Origin: JBKHDT01 sp049974825
GTDB lineage: Bacteria; Pseudomonadota; Gammaproteobacteria; Halothiobacillales; Halothiobacillaceae
DNA: 61,144 nt
Assembly (NCBI GenBank): GCA_049974825.1
Contig: JBNGDJ010000003.1
Location: 1 to 61,144 of the forward strand
Direction: 5' to 3'
This document shows positions 25,768-38,205 of the stretch, piece by piece. Positions within the stretch are counted from its first letter, which is position 1. Every line of letters begins with the position of its first letter. Both the position numbers and the translations under genes were made by a program. Under the pieces are notes generated by a model, which was not told the origin of the DNA, did not search any database, and saw only the letters and a program-made list of their open reading frames with translations.

Positions 25768-26375
25768 GGCGCATTGTCCCCGCCCGGCGGCCCGTGCCAG
25801 TCACCAAGCACGTCCTGCGGCGCGGGACGTCGTCGTGGCGAGGGGCGAGCGCTTGGCGTGCCCAGATTGAGAAAGCCCAGCAGCTGCTCGTGCTCGGCCA
25901 GTCCCAGGCCACGACAGACGTACGGATCACTGCAGCGCTCCCCGGACAGCCAGACGCCACCGAATCCCGCCGCCTCGGCCGCCAGCAGAAGGTAGCCACC
26001 CACGGTCGCTGCCGTCGCCTGCTGCTCCCAGACCGGAATCTTGGGATGGTCCGGCACCGGCGAGCAAACCAGCCCCACCAGTAGTGGAGCGCGCAGCGGC
26101 TTTTCCCTTTCACGGGCAATCAAGGCCTCGGGGGCTTCGGGCTGTCTGCGGCGCAGCGCGTCAACGAACAAAGCGCCAAGGGCATCGCGTGCCTGTCCCC
26201 GGATCTGAAGACAACGCCAGGGCACAAGTCCGCCGTGATCCGGCGCGCTCGCCGCGGCGCAGACAAGCTGATGAAGCGTTGCTTCATCAGGAGCCGGATC
26301 AACCAGTGCCTTGGCAGGCACGGAGCGGCGGTTGGCCATCAGCTTCAGAAAATCGGTAGCGGATGTCTCGGTCAT
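25764..26375 (-). CDS. Nitroreductase-family oxidoreductase, YdjA-like
   Basis: The 203-residue product is an FMN-dependent nitroreductase-fold protein. Seen are the N-terminal FMN-phosphate-binding RRSVPAK, the SAPDHGGLVPWR segment and GGYLLLAAEAAGFGGVWLSG. The small size and these motifs fit the YdjA subgroup. I use ATG 26375 (MTETSA), because the open frame beyond it to 26435 runs through repeat-like sequence. Its TAG stop is the first trinucleotide of a dispersed repeat. The physiological substrate is unknown. Confidence 0.88.
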   Translation of the reverse strand: MTETSATDFLKLMANRRSVPAKALVDPAPDEATLHQLVCAAASAPDHGGLVPWRCLQIRGQARDALGALFVDALRRRQPEAPEALIAREREKPLRAPLLVGLVCSPVPDHPKIPVWEQQATAATVGGYLLLAAEAAGFGGVWLSGERCSDPYVCRGLGLAEHEQLLGFLNLGTPSARPSPRRRPAPQDVLGDWHGPPGGDNAP

Positions 26376-26409
26376 GAACGATTCTTCACTGGATTTCAAG
26401 ATTGGTTCT

Positions 26410-26447
26410 TGGGGTTGGCCAGGGAAAGTCTGCATTTGTGCAGACCC
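26410..26447 (+). repeat. Dispersed hairpin repeat, copy h (3' remnant)
   Basis: AGGGAAAGTCTGCATTTGTGCAGAC resembles the last hairpin of the family (GGGAATCTCTGCA-TTCG-TGCAGAGATTCCC), preceded by TTGGGG as in the fourth hairpin. The rest is gone. Confidence 0.45.
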
Positions 26448-26652
26448 GCCCTACATTGAAAGGCGGGTTACCCGCGCCGCGCCCTCATTATCGTGCCGTT
26501 CTCGATAGTCGGAGGATCTTCCGGGCGAGCATCTTCTTGAAGGGCAGCAGGAGCCCGGAAAATCCAGTCAGGAAGAATGAAGGGCATGCCGGGGTTGCGG
26601 TCCCGCCGAGATTTTGCATAATGCGGGGCCTGTTTCCATTACGCGATCGAAT

Positions 26653-26871
26653 ATGCCGAAAGAAGATTACATCGAAATGCAGGGCACCGTCATCGACACC
26701 TTGCCGAACACCATGTTCCGGGTTGAACTGGAAAACGGCCATGTCGTGACGGCGCACATTTCGGGGCGGATGCGCAAGAACTATATCCGGATCCTGACCG
26801 GTGACAAGGTCACCGTCCAGCTGACCCCCTACGACCTCACCAAGGGACGGATTTCCTTCCGCTCCCGCTGA
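26653..26871 (+). CDS. infA: Translation initiation factor IF-1
   Basis: IF-1 is a single S1/OB-fold domain that occupies the ribosomal A site during initiation. The 72-residue product (EMQGTVIDTLPNTMFRVEL, HISGRMRKNYIRI, KGRISFRSR) is the standard length. ATG 26653 is chosen. clpS-clpA-infA order is conserved in gammaproteobacteria; here a nitroreductase gene and repeats have come between clpA and infA. Confidence 0.96.
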   Translation: MPKEDYIEMQGTVIDTLPNTMFRVELENGHVVTAHISGRMRKNYIRILTGDKVTVQLTPYDLTKGRISFRSR

Positions 26872-27035
26872 GTACCTCGCGGGGGGCTCGCTGCATGGCC
26901 CGCCGGGGCAGCATCAATGCGTTTGCGCAGAGGCTCTCGGGCAAGCGGCAAGATGACGCCTACCCCCAAAGAGTGCTTTCATTCAGCCCCGTTCGTTTTT
27001 TACGTCTCCTCCGCCGGTCATGCGGGCTGCCATCT

Positions 27036-27446
27036 TCATGCATGCTCGGCAATGCTGCGCAGGAAGGCGAAAGCGCTATCGCCGCTCATGGCGAAGGGGT
27101 TGAAATCGCCTCTTGCACCAAACTTGAGGAGCTTGCGCTGATTCTCCGGCACCAGCCCCACATAGGCCATCTCCCACTCGTCGAACTCCCGTTCATGCGT
27201 CTCACCGTACTGCAGCAGAAGCGGGGAGGTATGGCGGTCGTCCATCAGGATGCGATGGTAGATGTGGTTGACCTCCGATCGCGCGCCCTCCAGGCATTGC
27301 AGGAAGTTATGGCTGTCGAAGCAAAGCAGGCCCGTCAGGCCTGCCTTGGCATTCTTGACGCGGGACACCTCAAGAATGTCGTTGATGTCGTCGACACCGA
27401 ATCCTTCCGCTGCGCGGCTCGCATAAATCAGCCTGACCAGATACAT
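27036..27446 (-). CDS. Short BLUF blue-light photoreceptor
   Basis: BLUF domains bind FAD and sense blue light through a Tyr-Gln-flavin hydrogen-bond switch. From ATG 27446 the 136-residue product starts MYLVRLIYAS. Tyr8, Asn32 (VKNAKAGLTGLL) and Gln50 (HNFLQCLEG) fall where the PixD-type photoactive residues are known. The rest (YHRILMDDRH, EFDEWEMAYVG) is the standard BLUF body plus a short helical tail, with no fused output domain. AAAGAAGG lies 6 nt before this start; the alternative ATG at 27452 directly abuts it. No partner regulator is adjacent, but two diguanylate cyclases occur elsewhere in the window. Confidence 0.92.
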   Translation of the reverse strand: MYLVRLIYASRAAEGFGVDDINDILEVSRVKNAKAGLTGLLCFDSHNFLQCLEGARSEVNHIYHRILMDDRHTSPLLLQYGETHEREFDEWEMAYVGLVPENQRKLLKFGARGDFNPFAMSGDSAFAFLRSIAEHA

Positions 27447-27525
27447 AAGCATCCTTCTTTTTTGTGTGTGTGGCGCCTCGAAGAACGTTCGAAAAGCATG
27501 CCAGCGAGACTATGCACGAATACTT

Positions 27526-27684
27526 TAAGGAAACTCTGCGCAAAGCCATCCTTGGCTTTGCGCAGTGACGCCCGGGCCGATACACGCTCGGCCCGGGCTC
27601 CGCAATTCAATGGCTTGCGCCATTGAGCGTTGGGGCATCCATGCCCCAATCAGGAATCTCTGCATTCGTGCAGAGATTCCTTAA
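27526..27684 (+). repeat. Dispersed hairpin repeat, copy b (complete)
   Basis: A 159-bp unit from TAAGGAAACTCTGC to GATTCCTTA. Five hairpins are visible: CTGCGCAAAGCCA/TGGCTTTGCGCAG; GCCCGGGCCGA/TCGGCCCGGGC; CAATGGC/GCCATTG; TTGGGGCAT/ATGCCCCAA; GGAATCTCTGCA-TTCG-TGCAGAGATTCC. Arms of hairpins I and II differ from the copy at 49021 but remain paired. Confidence 0.9.
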
Positions 27685-27755
27685 GTTTCCAAACTTGCGT
27701 GGCCCGCGCACCAGCCGACGCTGCACGAACTGAGGGATGCAGCGTCGATTGAAGA

Positions 27756-28763
27756 CTACCACTCACGAACTATGTCCCCGACTTCCGGGGCATTCCCTTC
27801 CTCCACGTGCCCGCGTGCAAATCGTGTCTGCACCGAGTCAAGCCGGAAGCTGCCCTTGATTCGCTCGTCTCGCCCGAGCACGCGCACTCCCTCGGAGGTG
27901 TAGTGGCGCACTTCCCGGCCAGTGCCGTAGAGCACTAGCCGGTCATCGGGTTGCAAACCGGCCTCGTAGCCGATATTCACATAACCCCGGTCGCCATCCA
28001 CGTCAATGATCCGGGCCTGGAACGGAAGCCCCGAAAGCGCACGCAGCAGGGGATTCACGACCTGGTTCACTGCATCATCAAGAGCGCCCCCGGCCGGTGT
28101 CCTGGCGGTGTCGTCGTCTTCGACCGGGAATGATCCCTCTGCCCCGTCCCCCAGCAGATCTCGCAAGGACAAGGTCGTCTCTGCCAACCGCTCAACCAGG
28201 CGCCCACTCGCAGTATCGACCAGTTCAAGATGCAGCCGAAGATCGCTGTTGGACGCGGCCCGCTCCGTGAAAATCAGGTTGCGCATCATGGCGTCGGCTC
28301 GGCCGGTCTGAAGCACTTCGCGCACGTGCAGCCGAATCGCGAACTGGATGGCCCGGTCGTTCCACAAAAACCGATAGGGGTTGCCGATGCCGTCCTGGTA
28401 GGCCGTATCGTGGAGATTGACCGAACGCAGATCTGCAAACAGCAATTGCTCACGATCCGCAAGGTTGCGCGCCATCCGCTCAAGAATCCGGTCTACCGCG
28501 CGACGGGTTCCGACAATGTCGTGTCGGGCGTCGATATCCGCCGCCACCAGGGCGACATGCTTGCGCAGGGCCGAAGTTCTCACTTCCTCCTGCTCACGGA
28601 GAAACCGGCTTTCAGCCTGAAGCTGCCCGTCCAGAACCCGCTGATCGCTCCAGACACCGACGCCCGGCTCGGCCTGAACCAGGCCAGTCCACAGGCACAG
28701 GGGCACAAGAAGCAAAATCACCAGGCGGACAAGACCGCCCGGCACACAATGGGCAGATGGCAT
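27756..28763 (-). CDS. Periplasmic FlgT-like / CsgG-like protein of unknown role
   Basis: The 335-residue product has an N-terminal signal peptide (VRLVILLLVPLCLWTGLVQA) and no later membrane segment. A middle region reads like a secreted Rossmann-like or CsgG-type domain (YRFLWNDRAIQFAIRLHVREVL). The C-terminal part has a small beta domain with GYVNIGYEAGLQPDDRLVLYGTGREV, as in FlgT C-terminal domains, where a GL.P.D.L.l pattern recurs. No flagellar genes are present in this window. The FlgT likeness is my judgement from pattern only. It is on the same strand as the diguanylate cyclase upstream (88 bp away) and could be cotranscribed. Confidence 0.6.
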   Translation of the reverse strand: MPSAHCVPGGLVRLVILLLVPLCLWTGLVQAEPGVGVWSDQRVLDGQLQAESRFLREQEEVRTSALRKHVALVAADIDARHDIVGTRRAVDRILERMARNLADREQLLFADLRSVNLHDTAYQDGIGNPYRFLWNDRAIQFAIRLHVREVLQTGRADAMMRNLIFTERAASNSDLRLHLELVDTASGRLVERLAETTLSLRDLLGDGAEGSFPVEDDDTARTPAGGALDDAVNQVVNPLLRALSGLPFQARIIDVDGDRGYVNIGYEAGLQPDDRLVLYGTGREVRHYTSEGVRVLGRDERIKGSFRLDSVQTRFARGHVEEGNAPEVGDIVREW

Positions 28764-28850
28764 TGACGATCAATCCTCGGTCGTTGGCATCCTGCCAGAT
28801 CAGTCTATCCCGGCAGCCGGCGTGCATTATCGCCGGACGAAGGGGGCAGT

Positions 28851-30389
28851 TCAGGTTGCTGTCGGTGGCATCATGCCCGCTACGCTTTCTTCCTGCGGGC
28901 CAATCACGCGATTCCTGCCTGTCTGCTTGGCTTGGTACAGGCGTCTGTCGGCCTGCCGAAAAGCAGACTCCAGCGACGCGCGATCATCCCGGCTTTCAAT
29001 GGCGGAAACACCGATACTTACCGTGACCGCCTGCCCCGGACCAACCTCAAGCCGGTCGGCCAGATGACCGCGAAACTGTTCGGCCCGGACCACGCCATCC
29101 AGGGTATCGACCTGGTCGAGGAAGACGACAAACTCCTCGCCACCCCAGCGTACCACCAGATCGTCTTGCCGAAAAAAGGCCCGCATCTGCGCAGCCAATT
29201 CACGCAGGATCTCGTCTCCCGTCTCGTGTCCGAAGCGGTCGTTGATCTGCTTGAAATGATCGACGTCAATCAGCAACAGGCTCCCTGTCGCACCTTCGGC
29301 CAGCCGTTCGTTCATCAGTCGCTCAAAGTAGCGACGATTGCACAGCCCCGTCAGGACATCCTTCATGGCCTCGCGTCGATAGCGCGCGCTCTGCCGCTCA
29401 AGATCGCGAATCCGGCGGGACGAATCAAGCAGCGCATCGCCATAGCGACAGAACATGGCATAAATCAGTGCCAGCAGACCAAGCAGGGCCAGCAGGTTGA
29501 TCCCGTTCTTGATCAGCAGGTCCCGGCGGAACTCGCGAATCACCGGGGTCACGTCCTGCAGGCTGACCAGCCTTGCCAGAGGTCTGCCATCGAAGCTGTC
29601 GAGAGTCAGGTCACCGAGCACCAGCCAGTGGCGCCCGTCCCGCATCACGGTTCGCCCTTCGGAGGTTGCGGCCTCCTCCAGCAGTCCATCAAGGCCTGCC
29701 CCGCCATGCACGACATAATGCACCCCCCAGCGTCGAGGCGTCTGACCGGGCCGGGTCTGCTTGCGCCACTCGGCCGCGTCTACAACCACCATTGACGAGA
29801 CACCGAACTGTTCATCAAGCCGTCGGACAAAGTATTCCGGGCGAATCCCGAATTCAAGCGTGCCAAAGTGTCGGCCTGCCCGATCGATCAAGGGCATGGT
29901 CACCCGGTAGGTCACCGCGTTCTTGCCGCCTTCGAAGCCTCCGCGCCATTGCTGATCTGCGTTGACGGCTGCCACGATCGGACGCAGGTCGGTCAGGTCG
30001 TCGCCATGCTGGTCAGGCCGGTGCATCCGAAGCAAGGTCACGTTGTCCGGGTAGAACAGGTGCATCACGAACAGATCCGGATTCAACGCCTTGAGCCGCT
30101 CGTAATCCGCAGCAAGAAACGCCTGCAACCCCGCGCGGTCGGCGGTTGCAAAAAAACGCGCAAATTGCGGTTCAGTGCCGTAATGCGCGCCCAGCGTCAG
30201 GTAGACATCTCGCAGCCCATCGACCAAGCTGTCCAGATAGTCCGATGCCGCCTCCTGGTGCTGCGCCATATGCTCCTTGAGCGCATGCTGATCAGCCCGG
30301 ACATCCAGCGCGACCCGGGTGCCCACCACCACCACGATGACCAAAAAGATCACCGAGAGGTACTTCCACTTGAGCGCTGTGTACTGCAT
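28851..30389 (-). CDS. Membrane diguanylate cyclase with periplasmic Cache-like sensor
   Basis: The 512-residue product has a first membrane segment (residues ~10-27), a ~260-residue periplasmic domain of double-Cache character (YPDNVTLLRMHRPDQ, FGTLEFGIRPEYF) and a second membrane segment (~300-318). A short coiled coil and a GGDEF domain follow, with MKDVLTGLCNRRYF and the active-site WGGEEF. An RQDD sequence five residues before GGEEF is a standard product-inhibition I-site, so the enzyme should make c-di-GMP and be feedback-controlled. GGGAGG lies 10 nt before the ATG. Confidence 0.92.
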   Translation of the reverse strand: MQYTALKWKYLSVIFLVIVVVVGTRVALDVRADQHALKEHMAQHQEAASDYLDSLVDGLRDVYLTLGAHYGTEPQFARFFATADRAGLQAFLAADYERLKALNPDLFVMHLFYPDNVTLLRMHRPDQHGDDLTDLRPIVAAVNADQQWRGGFEGGKNAVTYRVTMPLIDRAGRHFGTLEFGIRPEYFVRRLDEQFGVSSMVVVDAAEWRKQTRPGQTPRRWGVHYVVHGGAGLDGLLEEAATSEGRTVMRDGRHWLVLGDLTLDSFDGRPLARLVSLQDVTPVIREFRRDLLIKNGINLLALLGLLALIYAMFCRYGDALLDSSRRIRDLERQSARYRREAMKDVLTGLCNRRYFERLMNERLAEGATGSLLLIDVDHFKQINDRFGHETGDEILRELAAQMRAFFRQDDLVVRWGGEEFVVFLDQVDTLDGVVRAEQFRGHLADRLEVGPGQAVTVSIGVSAIESRDDRASLESAFRQADRRLYQAKQTGRNRVIGPQEESVAGMMPPTAT

Positions 30390-30751
30390 GGCTTCCAGGC
30401 CTCCCGGCGCTGATTTCGTCGATCCGGACCTGCGGATAAAACATGAAAAAGCTCAGGGTTATTGCAGGCCAGCCCCGATCCGCATCATCGTCCGAGCAAG
30501 GGTTACGCCCCCTGATCCGGTCAATCGATTCCCTCGGAAAAGTCTGAAAGGCCTGCGCCACGACATTGAACAAGTCACGCTTCGGTCGTTTTGGGCACGA
30601 GGCATCCAGCAAGTCTAGTCCAGCACCTCCCGAAAATTGGAGGCAGTGCGCCCACAGCCAGACATCACCGGAAAGCCTGAAAATACAAAAGCGGACATCG
30701 ACACCATCCAGCCTGTGCCAATATCTAACGACGTAAGGGTATCGGCCAATG
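30390..30751. other. Intergenic region between the diguanylate cyclase start and DUF47 stop
   Basis: Both flanking genes are on the minus strand. The 362 bp contain no credible gene; overlapping open frames in both directions have biased composition and no ribosome-binding sites. A promoter for the cyclase must lie here, but I cannot place it with confidence. No repeat copy is seen. Confidence 0.5.
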
Positions 30752-31384
30752 TCATGAAATCTTCACCACGATGTCATGCAGGATATTGGCCGCCGCATGC
30801 AGCCGGCGCGAGCCATCCATCAGGTGATGATAAATTTCTCGGTACTTGAGCGCCTCCATGGGATCACCCGCTTCGAACCGGTCCGCCAATGCCATGCGAT
30901 AGAGTTTTTCCACGCGTCGTTGCGCATGGCGGGCTATGTCCGCCTGATGTACGGACTCGTCCGGACGGGTGCTCAGAGCGCCGAACCCCTCCTCCAGCGC
31001 AGCGCCCCCGGTCTCCAGCTCCCGACAGATTGCCCGCATGGCCGAGTCTGGAGCGATTTTGAAGGCATACATTTCGTTTGCCGTGCTCTTGGCATGCGTG
31101 ATCACCCAGTCCATGGCTTCGATCGCTGCGTGGATATCCTCGCGGTCAAACGGAGTCGAAAAAGACTCGTTGAGCGTCCGCAAATTGCGCACCTTGATGT
31201 GATCTGCCTCATGTTCGTCCCGCTTTAGTACCTCGTGTAACTCGGCGTCAGCGGTGCGCATGAACTCATGAAGGTTCGTCAGGGTCAGGTGCAGCATCCT
31301 GGCCTGCTCGGCAAGCATGGTGTAAAAATCGGCCTCCCGAGGCAGGACCCGGTCCACGAGTGTCTTGATCCAACGGCTTGGCAA
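30752..31384 (-). CDS. DUF47 (PhoU-like) Pit accessory protein
   Basis: The 210-residue, all-helical product has the DUF47 pattern (LPREADFYTMLAEQA, EHEADHIKVRNLRTLNESFSTPFDREDIHAAIEAMD). DUF47 proteins are PhoU-related and are commonly encoded next to Pit phosphate transporters, where they are thought to control uptake. It lies 141 bp downstream of pit on the same strand, which supports that role. Confidence 0.92.
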   Translation of the reverse strand: MPSRWIKTLVDRVLPREADFYTMLAEQARMLHLTLTNLHEFMRTADAELHEVLKRDEHEADHIKVRNLRTLNESFSTPFDREDIHAAIEAMDWVITHAKSTANEMYAFKIAPDSAMRAICRELETGGAALEEGFGALSTRPDESVHQADIARHAQRRVEKLYRMALADRFEAGDPMEALKYREIYHHLMDGSRRLHAAANILHDIVVKIS

Positions 31385-31525
31385 GTTGGTCTCTCCGCAA
31401 AGCTATGTCATGTCAAAAAGCGGCACGGCACCGGCCGCGCAATGCAATGCCCCTGCTGCGCCACCGCGAGGCACTCATGGCCCCACCGGATCTTTTTCCA
31501 AGGCTTGCCGATTCCCGATCCGGGC

Positions 31526-32554
31526 TCAAAGCAGAACCAGCGGCATTGCCAGTGCCGCGGCCAACAGGCCACAGCCCGGCAAGGTCACCAGCCAGGTCAG
31601 CACAATTTCGCGGGCCTTGCCCCAGCGAACTGCACGAGGGCGCTCGGCTGCACCGATGCCCATGATCGCAGAAGACACCACGTGGGTCGTGGAGACGGGT
31701 GCGCCAAACATTGAGGCCAGGTGAATCACCAAGCCCGAGCCCACCTGGGAATTGAGCCCGTGCAGCGGCCGCAAACGGTAGATCGCAAAACCCAGCGTGC
31801 GCACGATGCGCCATCCGCCGAGCATTGTGCCCGCCGTGATCGCCAGCGTGCATACGAGTACCACCCAGAAAGGAACGGCAAAGGAATCCAGAAATCCGCC
31901 AAGCAGCAAGATCAGGGTCAGGATACCCATGCTCTTTTGTGCATCATTGGTCCCGTGCGAAAAGGCGAGAAGCGAAACAGCCACCCATTGTCCGGCGCGC
32001 AGTTTCCGGTTGACCGACGGGCGGGCGCCACGCAGGAGAAAACGGGCAAGGCGCTGCAGCACGAACGCGACCAAAAAACCCAGGGCCGGTGAAAGCAGCA
32101 GGGCCAGCACTATCTTCATCACCCCGGTCAGTTGGCCGTTCGCCAGCGCATCAAGACCCCAGATGACTTCTTCCGGTCCCGCGTTGACCAACACGGCCCC
32201 GATCAAGCCACCGACCAGCGCGTGGGAGGACGAGGACGGCAACCCCCGCCACCAAGTCAGGAAATTCCAGACCACTGCTGCGAGCAGACCTGCGACGATT
32301 ACGCTCATCGCCCTCAAGGGCTCAAGCGCGTCCAGGGTCACGAACCCACCCACGGTATTGGCCACGGCAGTCCCGCCCAGCAACGGTCCAAGAAAAGTGA
32401 ATCCGCCGACCAGCGTCACTGCCTGACGCGGGGTCATGGCACGCGACGCAATGGCCGCGGCCATCATGTTCGAGGCATCGTGAAAGCCGTTGCTGAAATC
32501 GAAGATCACCGTCAGCAGCACGGCGAACACCAGAAGTGCGATCAGGGCTTCCAT
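31526..32554 (-). CDS. pit: Low-affinity inorganic phosphate transporter, Pit family
   Basis: The 342-residue protein has about ten membrane segments. It has the two PiT signature repeats: FDFSNGFHDASNMMAAAIASR near the N-terminus and FSHGTNDAQKSMGILTL in the second half (GANDxA-like). Between them lies GLPSSSSHALVGGLIGA. It imports metal-phosphate or phosphate with protons. ATG 32554 (MEALIALL) has a GGAG 8 nt upstream. It is shorter than E. coli PitA and resembles the DUF47-linked form. Confidence 0.93.
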   Translation of the reverse strand: MEALIALLVFAVLLTVIFDFSNGFHDASNMMAAAIASRAMTPRQAVTLVGGFTFLGPLLGGTAVANTVGGFVTLDALEPLRAMSVIVAGLLAAVVWNFLTWWRGLPSSSSHALVGGLIGAVLVNAGPEEVIWGLDALANGQLTGVMKIVLALLLSPALGFLVAFVLQRLARFLLRGARPSVNRKLRAGQWVAVSLLAFSHGTNDAQKSMGILTLILLLGGFLDSFAVPFWVVLVCTLAITAGTMLGGWRIVRTLGFAIYRLRPLHGLNSQVGSGLVIHLASMFGAPVSTTHVVSSAIMGIGAAERPRAVRWGKAREIVLTWLVTLPGCGLLAAALAMPLVLL

Positions 32555-32623
32555 CCGCGTCTCCGTTCCGGCCCGGCAACCGGGCAGCAAGCGACAACTG
32601 GTCTTTCACGGTGGCTAACCGGG

Positions 32624-33241
32624 TCAGTCCGTGAGTTCGGTGCAGACAAGCCAGCAGCAGACCCCAAGCAGTATGGTGGCAGCCAGCCGGTTCATGTGTC
32701 GCTGCCATGGCTGCGGCAAGCCAGCCATGACCCGGACCCCCAGCCAGGCCCAGGCCAGCTTGGCACTCCCCACGGCCATCAGAGCGATGACGATCAGGCT
32801 CAGGAAATCCCCGGCCTCTGCCGCCTCGAAATCGAAGAAAGCCGGCAAGAGTGCCAGGTAGAACAGCAGCGCCTTCTGATCGGCCAGTGTGACGACAAAC
32901 CCGCGCAAAAAAGCCAGTGATGTTCCCTGCGGTGAATTCTGTTGAGGCCACTCGATCGTCTGGGCCCTCCAATGCCGGAAGGCAAGCCAGGCAAGCAACC
33001 CCGCGGCGACATACCCGATGCCATCGATGCCTGCGCTCACCGCCGCCACCAGCGCCTGCAAGCCAAGGACGGCAACCAGGACGTATACCAAGTCCCCCGC
33101 CACCACACCCGCCGCCACACAGGCGCCTCGAGCGAATCCTCCTGAGGCCGACTCGGTGGCGATCAGCAGGGAACTCAGACCCGGGAGCGCGGCCAGAAAC
33201 CCCATGAGCAGGAACAGCAAAGCCGCGTTCGAAGCGGTCAC
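32624..33241 (-). CDS. LysE/RhtB-type amino-acid exporter
   Basis: The ~205-residue product has six hydrophobic segments and LysE-family features (LPGLSSLLIATESASGGFARGACVAAGVVAGD; FLRGFVVTLADQKALLFYLALLPAF). It likely exports an amino acid or a related small metabolite. I prefer the GTG at 33241, which has a perfect GGAGG 8 nt upstream. A longer frame starts at a GTG at 33283 without such a site. The pit gene follows 69 bp downstream on the same strand. Confidence 0.88.
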   Translation of the reverse strand: MTASNAALLFLLMGFLAALPGLSSLLIATESASGGFARGACVAAGVVAGDLVYVLVAVLGLQALVAAVSAGIDGIGYVAAGLLAWLAFRHWRAQTIEWPQQNSPQGTSLAFLRGFVVTLADQKALLFYLALLPAFFDFEAAEAGDFLSLIVIALMAVGSAKLAWAWLGVRVMAGLPQPWQRHMNRLAATILLGVCCWLVCTELTD

Positions 33242-33331
33242 GGTAGAGTCCTCCAAACGCGCACACAGACCCACGATGGTCACGGGAGCCGACGCGCCGC
33301 TGGCATCAGCAACGCGAAAGCCTGGCGCCTT

Positions 33332-36864
<3,533 letters not shown>

Positions 36865-36868
<4 letters not shown>

Positions 36869-37713
36869 CGCCGCGAGTCCCCTTCCGGATCCAGACGGGC
36901 AAGCGTTTCGCGCTCCATCGCCTTGAGATCTTCCATTTCCTCGGCCGTGAACCCGGCCTCCATCCGGCCCAGTTCGTCGTAGGGGCCGCGAATCCGGCCG
37001 CTCATGTATTCGCGCAGCAGGTCCCGAAACGTTTCCCGCGGCGGCAGGTTGCGCTGGGCACAGGCGTGACGGAACCAGCGTGTGCCGATCTCGACATGGC
37101 CGATTTCCTCGCGGTAGATCACGTCGAGAATCTCCACCAGGCGTGTATCGCCCACTGCGGACAAGCGGCGCTGCATGCCGGGCGTGACATCCAGCCCCCT
37201 TGCCTCGAAAACCCGGGGAACCAGCGCCATGCGAATCAGCACGTCATCATCGGTGCGGCGTACCATCTCCCAAAGACCGTCATGGGCTGGATAATCCCCG
37301 TAGGCCGCGCCATAGTCCTCGAGGTAGTCCGCCAGCAGCACGAAATGAGCCCCCTCCTCCGCCGCGACCTGCAGCCAGTCCAGGTAGTACTGCTCCGGCA
37401 TCCCGCGAAACCGGTATGCCGCATCCAGCGAGATATTGATGGCGTTGAACTCAATGTGCGCCAGAGCATGGGCCAGGATGACACGCCCCTCCTGACTGTG
37501 CACGTCCCGCTGGGCCAGGTCTCGAGGTCGCACCAATTCCGGGCGCGGCGGCCGACCCGGGTCAGGAACCGGCTCGACCGGCGTCACCGACTCGTTCTCC
37601 AGAACAAATCCGAGGCGGGCCTGTTCGTACAGCGTCGCGGCCTTACGGGCCTTTTCCCGCGGATCGCAGGTCAAAAGAACCGACCTTGCTGCTTCGTGCA
37701 GGGAATCAATCAT
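36865..37713 (-). CDS. DUF455 ferritin-like protein
   Basis: The 282-residue product shows DUF455 features: HALAHIEFNAINISLDAAYRF, VAAEEGAHFVLLADYLEDYGAAYGDYPAHDGLWEM and IYREEIGHVEIGTRWF. The repeated E..H and EE..H pairs resemble di-iron ferritin-like four-helix bundles, so it may bind metal. Function is unknown. It overlaps the ModE-like gene by 4 bp upstream and dnaE by 4 bp downstream. I infer cotranscription with both. Confidence 0.9.
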
Positions 37714-38093
37714 TCAAAAACAATATCTTCTGACTTTTTCTTCAAAAACTGCTCAAGATCATCCTCAAGCGCCCGATACATCGCCACCGCCCGATGTCCG
37801 TCCTCGGTCAGACTGGCATGTCCCCCGCCGGCCCCGCCCGCGCCCTTGTCCACCAGCGGACGCTTCCCCAGGGCATTCATGTCCTCGACCAGTGACCAGG
37901 CCCGCTTGTAAGACATGCCCATCGCCTTGGCCGCCGCGCTGATCGAGCCATGTTGGTCAATCTGTTCGAGCAGCCGCACCTTGCCGACACCCAGGTAGCC
38001 CTGTCGCGCACCGGTAATCCAGACCCGAGCCCGGATTCGCTCGGAATACGGGCTGCCAGGCAGCCTGTTCTTGTCCGCTGATTTTCTCGGCAT
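37710..38093 (-). CDS. ModE-like winged-helix transcriptional regulator
   Basis: The 127-residue product is a single LysR-type winged helix as in the ModE N-terminal domain. YLGVGKVRLLEQIDQHGSISAAAKAMGMSYKRAWSLVEDMN covers the helix-turn-helix, followed by a Gly/Ala-rich wing and a helical tail. The molybdate-binding TOBE domains of ModE are absent, so the ligand is not predictable. I use ATG 38093 (MPRKSADKN); the frame extends to 38144 without support. It is the first gene of an operon with DUF455 and dnaE. Confidence 0.88.
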   Translation of the reverse strand: MPRKSADKNRLPGSPYSERIRARVWITGARQGYLGVGKVRLLEQIDQHGSISAAAKAMGMSYKRAWSLVEDMNALGKRPLVDKGAGGAGGGHASLTEDGHRAVAMYRALEDDLEQFLKKKSEDIVFE

Positions 38094-38205
38094 GGCGCCC
38101 CCGCAGAGAATTCGCTGGATGAGATGACCGGGTCGTTCAACCAAATTCCGGCCGGAGGATAGTACACTGCCCGCCGCACGGGCGCATGGCCCACCCGTTG
38201 GACGA

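Noticed and set aside
30292..30612. A 106-residue minus-strand frame in front of the cyclase
   Set aside because: It overlaps the cyclase start in another frame and has no ribosome-binding site.
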